From positions 1 to 64,000 of the forward strand of contig DASXUN010000010.1 of assembly GCA_036504815.1 (NCBI GenBank): a stretch of 64,000 bases of DNA. The letters are read 5' to 3'. Shown piece after piece: positions 53,484 to 61,216 of the stretch. The DNA comes from Gemmatimonadaceae bacterium. GTDB lineage: Bacteria; Gemmatimonadota; Gemmatimonadetes; Gemmatimonadales; Gemmatimonadaceae. The translations under genes and the position numbers were made by a program. Position 1 is the first letter of the stretch, and every line of letters begins with the position of its first letter. The notes beneath the pieces are model-generated. The model searched no databases, had not been told where the DNA came from, and was given only the letters and a program-made list of their open reading frames with translations.

Positions 53484-55064
53484 ATGTCCACTTCGCCTCA
53501 CCCGACGGGGTTCGCGCCGCTGACCCGCTCCGGCGCCGTCGCCAGCTTGCTGCTGGCCGCCACCGTCTCGCTGGCTGCGCAGCAGTTGCCGCCCATCACC
53601 TTCACGATCCGCGTCCCAGATCCTGCCTCGCATCTCGCGCGCATCGAAGCTCGCATTCCGGCGCGTGGCAAGGACACCCTCGAACTGATGATGCCCGTCT
53701 GGTCCCCCGGGTTCTATCGCGTCGAGGACTATGCGGGCAAGGTGCAAGACTTCGCGGCCATTGGTCGCCGCGGAGCGCCGCTCGCGGTCGCGCATCCGCA
53801 GCCGAACCGGTGGCGGGTGGCGACGGGAGGCGCCCGCGAAGTGACGGTGACCTACACGCTGCTCTGTGCCAGCCGTTCCGTGACAACCAACTGGGTCGGC
53901 GACGATCTTGGCGTCTTCAATGGCAGCGCCACGTACATCACGCTTGCCGAGCGGGCACGGCGCCCGCACGAGGTGCGCCTCGAATTGCCACCGCAGTGGA
54001 CGGCGTCGGCGACGGCGCTCGCACGGGTTCGACCCGGCGTGGCGAATCAATACCGGGCGGACGACTACGATACGCTCAACGATTCGCCCATCGTCGCGGG
54101 ATCGCTGTCAACACACGAATTCACCGTGGCCGGCAGCCGGCATGTGCTCGTCGATGCCGGCAATATCGCGGGCTGGGACGGTGAGCTCGCGGCCCGGAAC
54201 ATTCGGCAGTTCGTGCGCGCGGATTCGGCGCTGTGGGGATCCCTGCCCTTCCGGCGTTACGTCTTCCTGAACCTGTTCCGGCCGGGTGGCGGCGGCCTCG
54301 AGCACCTCAACTCGACGCTGCTCACCTCGCGCGTCAGTCCGGACGCGCCGGGTGGCAACCTGCGCTGGCTGAATTTCGTGAGCCACGAGTACTTCCACGC
54401 GTTCAACGTGAAGCGCCTGCGCCCGGTGGAACTCGGCCCGTTCGACTACGAGCATCCGCCGAGCACCGAGAGCCTGTGGATTTCGGAGGGACTCACCTCG
54501 TACTACGGTGAACTGCTCGTGGCGCGCGCCGGCCTCGGCTCACCCGGCGACTTTCTGGCGACGCTCTCGTCGCACATCCGCAGCGTGCAGCGCTCACCCG
54601 GGCGGCTGCGGCAGACACTCGCGCAGTCGTCGCAGCAGGTCTGGACGGCCGGCACGTCGGGCGTCGGGCAGGATCCGGCCACCACGGTGAGCTACTACGA
54701 CAAGGGACCGATTGTCGGTTTCCTGCTCGACGCGCACATCCGTCGATCCAGCCGCGGCGCCCGGAGTCTCGACGACGTGATGCGGCAGGCGTACGCAGAG
54801 TACTCGGGCGCGCGGGGCTTCACGCATGACGAATTCGTGGCCGTCGCCGAGTCGGTCGCCGGACACTCGCTGCGCGAGTTCTTCCGTCGCGCGGTCTTCT
54901 CCACGGAGGAGCTCGACTACGCCGAGGCGCTCGAGTGGTTCGGACTTCGTTTTGTGACGGCTGATGCCGTTCGCGAGTGGCAACTGGAGCCGCTCCCCGA
55001 GGCGACGCCGGAACAGCGGGCGCACCTGACAGCGCTTGTTGCCGTGACGATCGGAGATCGCTAG
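53484..55064 (+). CDS. M61-family metallopeptidase without PDZ domain
   Basis: A 526-residue exported protein (signal peptide about 1-32). M61 N-terminal beta domain, then the active site SHEYFHAFNVKRLRP with HExxH (HEYFH) and the downstream Glu in WISEGLTSYYGEL. GGGLEHLNS marks the substrate region. Typical M61 glycyl aminopeptidases are about 600 residues with a C-terminal PDZ domain; here the chain ends soon after the helical domain (EALEWFGLRFV), so the PDZ is missing. Its stop shares CTAG with the stop of the convergent SGNH-like gene. Confidence 0.9.
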   Translation: MSTSPHPTGFAPLTRSGAVASLLLAATVSLAAQQLPPITFTIRVPDPASHLARIEARIPARGKDTLELMMPVWSPGFYRVEDYAGKVQDFAAIGRRGAPLAVAHPQPNRWRVATGGAREVTVTYTLLCASRSVTTNWVGDDLGVFNGSATYITLAERARRPHEVRLELPPQWTASATALARVRPGVANQYRADDYDTLNDSPIVAGSLSTHEFTVAGSRHVLVDAGNIAGWDGELAARNIRQFVRADSALWGSLPFRRYVFLNLFRPGGGGLEHLNSTLLTSRVSPDAPGGNLRWLNFVSHEYFHAFNVKRLRPVELGPFDYEHPPSTESLWISEGLTSYYGELLVARAGLGSPGDFLATLSSHIRSVQRSPGRLRQTLAQSSQQVWTAGTSGVGQDPATTVSYYDKGPIVGFLLDAHIRRSSRGARSLDDVMRQAYAEYSGARGFTHDEFVAVAESVAGHSLREFFRRAVFSTEELDYAEALEWFGLRFVTADAVREWQLEPLPEATPEQRAHLTALVAVTIGDR

Positions 55065-56131
55065 CAGGCGCGGCCGGCCACGAACCAGCAGCTGGCTTGG
55101 GGCGATGCCTTCATGAAGTCGAGGAGCATCGCCCCGACCTTTTGCCGGGCGCCGGTGCCGGGGTGCGTGTTGTCCGTGGCAAAGTCCGATGGCACCCACG
55201 TGAGGCCGTCCGACCGCGGCGTCGCGCCGTTGGCCCACAGGTAAGGTCCCCACGCCAGCCACGGCGCCACGATGCCAGGGCGCAAGTCGCCGGCGCGCGC
55301 ATCAGGAACCCCATCCGTCCCCTGCTTGATCTGCGCCTCGATGAGCCATTTGACGGCGTAGCCCGTCTCGTACGCGAACGGCTCCGGATTCAGCGTGCCG
55401 GATTGCGCGTACCCCGCGTAGATGCGGCTGGAGAGGAAGACCATCTGCAGGTTCGGATAGCGCACCTTCAGCGTGCGCACGAGCTTGCCGAGGCCCGTGA
55501 CGATCGCGTACGCGTCCGCATTCGCCGCCGGCAGCGAGACGCTCGGTCCGGGCGTGGCCTGCTTGAGCCAGACGGCCTGCACCTGCGCCTCGGTGACGCC
55601 GAGGGCGGCGAGGCGCTGGTCGCGCACGGTGGCATAGGTGGCGTCGGTCGGCTCATCCCAGTTGACGATGACCATTCCGCCCTGCGCGCCATCCGCGAGC
55701 ACCACGCGCGCCCGGTTGAACGACGGATCGGCGAGCGCCTGCCCCACAAACGAGAAGGACTGGCACGCGGTGGGCCCGCCACCGCAGTACTCCTGCGTGG
55801 TGTTGGACATGCCGACGGAGAGCAGGACGATCTTGCCGTTGGCGTCGGGCTGCCCCGCGGCGTTGAGCGGCCGGATGTTCCGCGCGAACGTGGCGCCGAG
55901 CGCGGCATGCACGCTCGGCATCGTGTTCGCGCCATTCGGATACAGTCCGCCCTGGAAGCCGCGATAGGTGCGCGCGCCCAAGTCAGTGAGAGGTACCTTC
56001 GCAGTGTCTGGCAGGAGCGAAGTGTCGGGACCGGACGGCGAGGTGGAGGAGGTGCAGGTCGCCAGGACCGCGACAACTCCCGGCAGCAGGACGAAGCGGA
56101 CGCGCCGCGCCGACCGAACCGCTACTCGCAC
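55061..56131 (-). CDS. Secreted SGNH-hydrolase-like lipoprotein candidate
   Basis: A 356-residue exported protein. Hydrophobic segment FVLLPGVVAVLATC is followed by a Ser/Pro-rich linker; Cys26 may be a lipobox cysteine although Thr at -1 is atypical. VLLSVGMSNTTQEYC could be a variant block I, with Ser in GMSN, and DNTHPGTGARQKVG near the C terminus fits the Asp-His of block V, which together suggest an SGNH/GDSL-type esterase. Several Cys pairs (YCGGGPTAC, SCWFVAGRAC) suggest disulfides. GTG start overlaps the M1 peptidase stop by 10 bases. Family assignment is uncertain. Confidence 0.6.
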   Translation of the reverse strand: MRVAVRSARRVRFVLLPGVVAVLATCTSSTSPSGPDTSLLPDTAKVPLTDLGARTYRGFQGGLYPNGANTMPSVHAALGATFARNIRPLNAAGQPDANGKIVLLSVGMSNTTQEYCGGGPTACQSFSFVGQALADPSFNRARVVLADGAQGGMVIVNWDEPTDATYATVRDQRLAALGVTEAQVQAVWLKQATPGPSVSLPAANADAYAIVTGLGKLVRTLKVRYPNLQMVFLSSRIYAGYAQSGTLNPEPFAYETGYAVKWLIEAQIKQGTDGVPDARAGDLRPGIVAPWLAWGPYLWANGATPRSDGLTWVPSDFATDNTHPGTGARQKVGAMLLDFMKASPQASCWFVAGRAC

Positions 56132-58167
56132 CGCGGCCGTCCGAATCCGGGTGGACCGCCCGCGGCCGGCGCCGCCTGCACCGTCGGCTTGGGCCACGTG
56201 TTGTCGGACGGATCGCGATCCGGGAACCGGCAGTACGGATCGAGCGTGATCTTCTCGATGGGGCGCGGTCCGAAGTCGAGCACAGCATTGAACGTGCGAT
56301 TGCCGTTGAACCAGACGTCCACCGGCCACGTCACCACGGCGGTCGTGCCGTCGGTCATCACCGCGTTCTTCATCGGCCGGATGTCCGGCCCTTCCGCCGC
56401 GAATTTCACGCGCAGCACCACCGGCGACGGCATCTGGCCGTCCTGCCGCACGGTCACCGTCGTCGTGCCGTGGGCGCTGCGCACCCCGGTAATCGATCCG
56501 TCCACCGATTCCGTCGTGAACAGCCAGTAGTACCAGAACCAGCCCAGCTCCTTCTTGAGCGCGCGGCTCATCAAGAAGGCGTAGTCCCACGGCGCGGGAT
56601 GCTTGAACAGCCAGGCCTTGGCGAACTCGCTCTGCGCGCGCCAGACCGCGGTGTCGCCCACGAGGCCGCCGAGCATCGAGAGCATCAGCGGCGCCTTGCT
56701 GTACGCCTGGAAGCGATACATCGGGCCGCCGTAGTTGGCGTCCCACATCAGCGGCGCCTCGGTCTCGTCGCCGCTGGTGCGCCCGTACGACTGCCCCAGC
56801 CCGTCGAGGTTCGCGGCCTGCCGGTTGCGATCCGCGCCGGAGAGGATGTTCATGTACTGGTTGAACCCCTCATCCATGAAGCCGTACCACGTCTCATTGT
56901 TGCCGACCATCATCGGCCACCACTGATGGCCCGTCTCATGATCGGCGGCGCCGGCGGCCGACCCGATGAACATCGGGAACTCCATTCCCGTGTCCGGACC
57001 GTCGGTAAGCGTGAGCTGCGGGAACTCGTACGGAATCCACAGCTTCGAGTAGAACTCCAGGGCATGCTTGGCCAGCGGACCGGCCTGCACGTACTGCGGG
57101 GCGTGGCCCGGCTCGTAGAACAGATGGACCGGGATCACGCCCTTGCCCGGAATCGTCGCGCGCGTGACGTCCCAGACGAAACGATCGGAGCTCGACCAGG
57201 CGAAATCGCTCACGAGGTCGGCGACCCAGTGCCAGGTGAGCCGCGTGCCATCGGCGGTGGACTTTCCGGGGCCGCGTTCCGCGGCGGTGACCACCGGCCG
57301 GATGCTGTCGGACTCGAGCGCGTGCGACAACCGCTCGCGGGCCGTGGGCGTCAGCACCTCGGCGGGGTTCTGCAGCAAACCCGTGGCGGCCACCAGCCAT
57401 CCGGCGGGCGCATCGATGGTGACGTCGAAGTGGCCGAAGTTGTTGTAGAACTCTGACGGGCCCAGATACGGGTCGGTGTCCCAGCCTCTCAGGTCGTCGT
57501 AGACCGCGACGCGCGGGTACCACTCGGCCACCTGCACCAGGCTGTCGCCCCACGCGCCCATGCGCAGGCCGCGTCCGTTCTCCGCGTTGGGCGCCTTGAA
57601 GTTCCACTCCGCCTCGAGCGTCGCCGTGCTGCGCGGCGCGATGGGCGTGGGGAGCGTGATGCGCGCGGAGGTCGTGTTCATTCCCGTGGCCGCGAGCCGC
57701 ACCGGCGGCGGCGCCCCCTGCGCGCCCGGCCCGCCTGGACGCCGCTGCGGCGCCGGCGGGTTGAGATCCACCGTCTCGCCGTTGAAGGTGATGCGCGTGA
57801 CGCGCATGCCGTCGGTGATCTCGGGGACCGTCTGCGCCCGCGCGACGTTGGCGGCGTAGATGTTCTGGTCGAGGCGCAGCTGGATGCTGCGCATCGCCGA
57901 GTCGCTGTTGTTGTGGATGACCACCGTCTCGCGGCCGCTGATCCGCATGGCGGGCACATCCAACCGCGCCTGAATGGTGTAGTCCACGCGCGTCTGCCAG
58001 TAGCTCTTTCCGGGCCGGCCCGTGGAATCACGCGTTCCGGCGGCGAAGGCGCGTCGGATCATGTTGGTCAGCGGAATGTCGCGCCGGATGGCGCGCGTCG
58101 GCGCCTGCGCGGTGGCGGCCAGCGGGAGGACGAGCGCGGTGAACGCGAGCAGCCGGGTTGCGCGCAT
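56122..58167 (-). CDS. M1-family metallopeptidase
   Basis: A 681-residue exported aminopeptidase-type enzyme (signal peptide about 1-20). Zinc site HETGHQWW with the third ligand in MDEGFNQYMN. The substrate-binding exopeptidase motif appears as GMEFPMFIGS in place of the usual G-M-E-N, which changes one key residue. N-terminal beta-saddle with Pro/Gly-rich insert (PPAPQRRPGGPGAQGAPPP). Ends with low-complexity PAAGGPPGFGRP. First gene of a pair with the SGNH-like gene. Likely scavenges peptides outside the cytoplasm. Confidence 0.9.
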   Translation of the reverse strand: MRATRLLAFTALVLPLAATAQAPTRAIRRDIPLTNMIRRAFAAGTRDSTGRPGKSYWQTRVDYTIQARLDVPAMRISGRETVVIHNNSDSAMRSIQLRLDQNIYAANVARAQTVPEITDGMRVTRITFNGETVDLNPPAPQRRPGGPGAQGAPPPVRLAATGMNTTSARITLPTPIAPRSTATLEAEWNFKAPNAENGRGLRMGAWGDSLVQVAEWYPRVAVYDDLRGWDTDPYLGPSEFYNNFGHFDVTIDAPAGWLVAATGLLQNPAEVLTPTARERLSHALESDSIRPVVTAAERGPGKSTADGTRLTWHWVADLVSDFAWSSSDRFVWDVTRATIPGKGVIPVHLFYEPGHAPQYVQAGPLAKHALEFYSKLWIPYEFPQLTLTDGPDTGMEFPMFIGSAAGAADHETGHQWWPMMVGNNETWYGFMDEGFNQYMNILSGADRNRQAANLDGLGQSYGRTSGDETEAPLMWDANYGGPMYRFQAYSKAPLMLSMLGGLVGDTAVWRAQSEFAKAWLFKHPAPWDYAFLMSRALKKELGWFWYYWLFTTESVDGSITGVRSAHGTTTVTVRQDGQMPSPVVLRVKFAAEGPDIRPMKNAVMTDGTTAVVTWPVDVWFNGNRTFNAVLDFGPRPIEKITLDPYCRFPDRDPSDNTWPKPTVQAAPAAGGPPGFGRPRCE

Positions 58168-58213
58168 GCGGAGATCCTGTTGAAGGTGGCGCCGCGATCA
58201 CGCGGCACTTCTG

Positions 58214-58384
58214 TTACGCGCCGCGGTGCCCCGACGTTTTGGGCAGGTGTGCCTTCGGCACGGGCGGCGGCGCCGGATGCGCGGCCAGCGGCGGCGGCGG
58301 CTGGTCCTTGTCCGCCTTGGGGAGTCGCGTCTGCGTCTTGTGCGACGCGAAATCGGGAACCTTGGTGTTGTGCTTCTTTGACAT
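58214..58384 (-). CDS. Small basic proline-rich protein, 56 residues
   Basis: ATG at 58384 preceded by AGGG at a good distance, ending TAA at 58214. The 56-residue product starts MSKKHNTKVPDF, is rich in Lys, His and Pro (KDQPPPPLAAHPAPPPVPK), and has no signal peptide, Cys or membrane helix. Codon use is as GC-rich in third positions as the neighbours, which supports coding. I recognise no family. It sits alone between the M1 gene and the PAS gene, on their strand. May be nucleic-acid binding by its charge (inference), or a false positive. Confidence 0.6.
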   Translation of the reverse strand: MSKKHNTKVPDFASHKTQTRLPKADKDQPPPPLAAHPAPPPVPKAHLPKTSGHRGA

Positions 58385-58508
58385 AGAGAGGCCCTCCGTG
58401 TCCTCTGGGCGGGGAAGTCGCTCGGAGCGAGCGCCGCATCGTCCTGTATGATTCTCTCGCGCATCACACAGGTGCGCAATGCCGCGGAGTCGTACGAACC
58501 CCGTCGCT

Positions 58509-59189
58509 CTACGGTTGCCTGGGGAACACCGTGTCCAGGTGCCGCATCTGATCCTCGTAGCACGCCGGGCAGATCCCGTGGCTGAACACCACGTCCGAAT
58601 GGTCGGTGACGTAATGCTCGACCTGCTGCCAGGCGTCGTCGCTCGTTCTTACCTTCTTGCAGTACGAGCAGATCGAGAGGATCCCTTCGAGCCGTGAGAC
58701 GCGGTCGAGCGTCGCCTGCAGTTCCGCCTTCTGGAGCGTGAGTGTCTGGTTGAGCTGCTGCAGCACGAGGTTGGCTTGCGCGAGGTCGCGCTGCGCGCCC
58801 GCGTAGTCCCGGTTGAGCATCAGCACGACCTCATTGAGCCGCGTGAGCTCCTCGATGTCATGCTCCGCGATGATGCGCAGCTCCCGTCCCGCGCGAGTGA
58901 CCACGCCGCGCAGTGAACAGGTGCGCCCCTGGAAATCGCCGATGGTCAACAGGCCGCGATAGACGTCGCCAGCATCACTGGCGGCCGTCCCCGCGGCCGT
59001 CCCGGCGAGCGTCTCGAACGTCGGCTGCAGAAAGCAGTGGGCGACGTTGGCGCCGGGATGGCCGTCCGACGCCGGCTCGATCAATCGCCGGAAGCCCGCT
59101 TTCGCCCACCGCAGCGTGCCGTCTTCGTCGACGTTCGCCACCGCGACCGCGGTCAGCGACTCCAGCTCAGGAAAAGGGTGATCCATCAC
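58509..59189 (-). CDS. PAS-like sensor protein with coiled coil and C-terminal CXXC-CXXC motif
   Basis: A 226-residue cytosolic protein. Residues about 8-110 resemble a PAS domain (VAVANVDEDGTLRWAKAGF, LRGVVTRAGRELRIIAEHD). A coiled coil (about 113-168; LAQANLVLQQLNQTLTLQKA) follows. The C terminus has ILSICSYCKKVR (Cys 174, 177) and HGICPACYE (Cys 207, 210), a zinc-type module found at the ends of many sensor kinases and regulators. No kinase or HTH domain exists, so it must signal through another protein. Overlaps the cobalamin-binding gene by ATGA, which argues that they act together. Confidence 0.8.
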   Translation of the reverse strand: MMDHPFPELESLTAVAVANVDEDGTLRWAKAGFRRLIEPASDGHPGANVAHCFLQPTFETLAGTAAGTAASDAGDVYRGLLTIGDFQGRTCSLRGVVTRAGRELRIIAEHDIEELTRLNEVVLMLNRDYAGAQRDLAQANLVLQQLNQTLTLQKAELQATLDRVSRLEGILSICSYCKKVRTSDDAWQQVEHYVTDHSDVVFSHGICPACYEDQMRHLDTVFPRQP

Positions 59190-60301
59190 GATACGCCACC
59201 CACCATTGCCTCGGCGCGCTCGAGCGCCGCCCGGGCGTCAACGCCGACCGCATCCGCGTGCACTCGCTCGGCAATAGGTGCGAAGTTGTTGATCGCAAGC
59301 CCGCCCACGATCACGCCGGGACGCCGCAGGCCAAGGCGCGCGTCGAGCTGCGCGATGACGTCGCGAACCACCGGCAGCTGTTGCGCAAACGAGACCGACA
59401 GGCCGAGCAGGTGGGGCTGCCATTCGATGACCTGGCCGATGAGCGCCGGCGTCGGCACGTTTGGCCCGAGATAGCGCACGTCCCATCCGCCCAGCAGAAA
59501 GGCATCCGCGACAATGCGCAGTCCGATGGCGTGGTCGTTGCCCGCGACGCAGGCCAGCAGCACCTTCTTGCCGTTCGCGGCACGCGGCGACGCCTGCAGC
59601 AGGGCGATGGTCATCACCGACTGCACGATGGCGCTCGCCATGTGCTCCTGAGCGACGGACACTTCGTTTGCCTGCCAGCGCTCCCCGATGCGATACAGCG
59701 CCGACTGGATGACGTGGAGCTCGACGTCGACCAGCGAACGCCCGTCATTCATGCAGCGTAGCACGACCGCGAGCGCGTCCTGCTGGCTGCCGGCCAGGAG
59801 GGCGGCCTCGAATTCCCGCGCTTCAGGCCACGCCTCCCGCGTCATGCGCGGCGCCGGTGGCGCGGCGCCGGCATCCATAAATTCTCCGCGCGCCGCCCGC
59901 AGCGCCGTGACGACCACCGCGGCATCGGCTGCGTTCAACCGTTCCGCAAAGAACTCGGCCAGCCACTCGAGCGACAGCGGCAGATGCTCGGCGGGGACGC
60001 CGCGCGCCGCCAGCACGCTGGCCAGCCAGCGCAGGTAGTCCACCATCGGTTGCAGCAGCCCGAACTCGAGGACGGGGCGCAGGAACTCCAGGTGGAAAGC
60101 CAGGTCCTCGCGCGTCGCCTCCCGGCCGCGCGCGCCGAAGCGCTCGAGCGCCTTCGGGAAGGTCGCATAGAACCGCTCCGCGACGGCGTTCACCGCGTCG
60201 GACCTCAGCGCATGGAAGCGCTCGAGACCCGACTGGTCAAGCAACCGCCGTTCGGAGCCGGTGGACACGGAGCGTCTCACAGTGGGAGAGGCATGCTGCA
60301 C
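59186..60301 (-). CDS. Cobalamin-binding sensor, candidate B12 photoreceptor without DNA-binding domain
   Basis: A 371-residue cytosolic protein. Residues about 20-145 are an unassigned helical domain; about 155-235 form a B12-binding helical bundle with W209 and E219-H220 in the W-x9-EH spacing that marks AdoCbl light sensors of the CarH type (WQANEVSVAQEH); about 245-365 are a Rossmann B12-binding domain with GNDHAIG, where His257 is the expected lower cobalt ligand (the usual D of DxHxxG is Asn255). CarH proteins carry an N-terminal MerR domain; here none exists, as in AerR-type proteins. Light-dependent behaviour is inferred. Coupled to the PAS gene; its own start is ATG with no clear alternative. 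Confidence 0.82.
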   Translation of the reverse strand: MQHASPTVRRSVSTGSERRLLDQSGLERFHALRSDAVNAVAERFYATFPKALERFGARGREATREDLAFHLEFLRPVLEFGLLQPMVDYLRWLASVLAARGVPAEHLPLSLEWLAEFFAERLNAADAAVVVTALRAARGEFMDAGAAPPAPRMTREAWPEAREFEAALLAGSQQDALAVVLRCMNDGRSLVDVELHVIQSALYRIGERWQANEVSVAQEHMASAIVQSVMTIALLQASPRAANGKKVLLACVAGNDHAIGLRIVADAFLLGGWDVRYLGPNVPTPALIGQVIEWQPHLLGLSVSFAQQLPVVRDVIAQLDARLGLRRPGVIVGGLAINNFAPIAERVHADAVGVDARAALERAEAMVGGVS

Positions 60302-60382
60302 TACGGTCCTGCGCAGGGAATCTCGGCGGCGGTGTGCGCGCCCGCAATGCCGCGCACCCGGGGAGAGACCCGCTGGCGCGTT

Positions 60383-61216
60383 CTATCGATCGTCCAGGAA
60401 GAACCCGTCCGCGTCGAGATGCGCCGGGAACCGCCGCCGGTGCTCCCGCAGCCGCTCCAGCGACAGCACCGCCTTCGCGGTCTGCGCCGTCGCGTCGCAT
60501 TCCACGAGGGTTTGCCCCACCGGATCGGCGGCAATCGATCCCCCTTGGTACGGATGGCCATTGCCGTCCGTGCCGGTGCGGTTCACGCCCACCACGTAGC
60601 AGAGGTTTTCCATCGCCCGCGCGCGCAGCAACGTGCGCCACGCCTCGTGGCGCGCCGCCGGCCAATTGGCGACGTAGAGCAGAAGATCATATTCGAGTTC
60701 GTCGCCCCGCGTTGGGTCGGGGCGGTTGCGCGCAAAGACCGGGAAGCGCAGGTCGTAGCAGACCATTGGGCAGATGCGCCAGCCGTGAAATTCCACGATG
60801 AGCCGCCCGCGGCCCGCCGCGTACCACTGCTGCTCGCGCGCCATGCGGAACAGGTGCCGCTTGTCGTAGTGGCGCACCGCGCCGTCTGGTGTCGCGAACA
60901 GCAGGCGGTTGAAAACGGCCTCGCCGTCGCGGATCTGCACGCTCGCGGTCACGGCCGCGTCACGCGCGCGCGCCAAATCCCGCATCCAGGCGACCGTCTC
61001 ACCCTCCATCGTTTCGGCCCGCGACACGGCGTCGTTGGAGAAACCGGTGGTGAAGGTCTCCGGCAGCACGATCAGCTGTGGATCGTTGCCGACATCCGTA
61101 GCAGCCGCGGCCCCCGCCGCGCCGAGCATCCGCTCCACTTGCGCGCGGTTTGCCGCTGGATCGTGCCAGCGCGTGTCGGGTTGCACCAGCGTCACGCGCA
61201 GATCGGGCTCGCTCAT
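60383..61216 (-). CDS. Carbon-nitrogen hydrolase, omega-amidase YafV-like
   Basis: A 277-residue nitrilase-superfamily amidase. Catalytic triad Glu in VLPETFTTGFS, Lys in YDKRHLFRMA, and Cys in ICPMVCYDLRFPVF are all present. The closest recognisable group is YafV/Nit2, omega-amidases of 2-oxo-acid amides such as 2-oxoglutaramate and the keto-methylthiobutyramate formed in methionine salvage. This fits the aminotransferase of the same operon two genes upstream, since glutamine-dependent transamination creates that kind of product. Starts one base before the kinase stop ends, so strictly adjacent. Confidence 0.9.
   Translation of the reverse strand: MSEPDLRVTLVQPDTRWHDPAANRAQVERMLGAAGAAAATDVGNDPQLIVLPETFTTGFSNDAVSRAETMEGETVAWMRDLARARDAAVTASVQIRDGEAVFNRLLFATPDGAVRHYDKRHLFRMAREQQWYAAGRGRLIVEFHGWRICPMVCYDLRFPVFARNRPDPTRGDELEYDLLLYVANWPAARHEAWRTLLRARAMENLCYVVGVNRTGTDGNGHPYQGGSIAADPVGQTLVECDATAQTAKAVLSLERLREHRRRFPAHLDADGFFLDDR

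Noticed and set aside
59186-60301. Methionine synthase or mutase fragment
   Set aside because: The B12 part lacks the strict DxHxxG and any catalytic domain, while the W-x9-EH spacing before it matches light-sensing cobalamin proteins.
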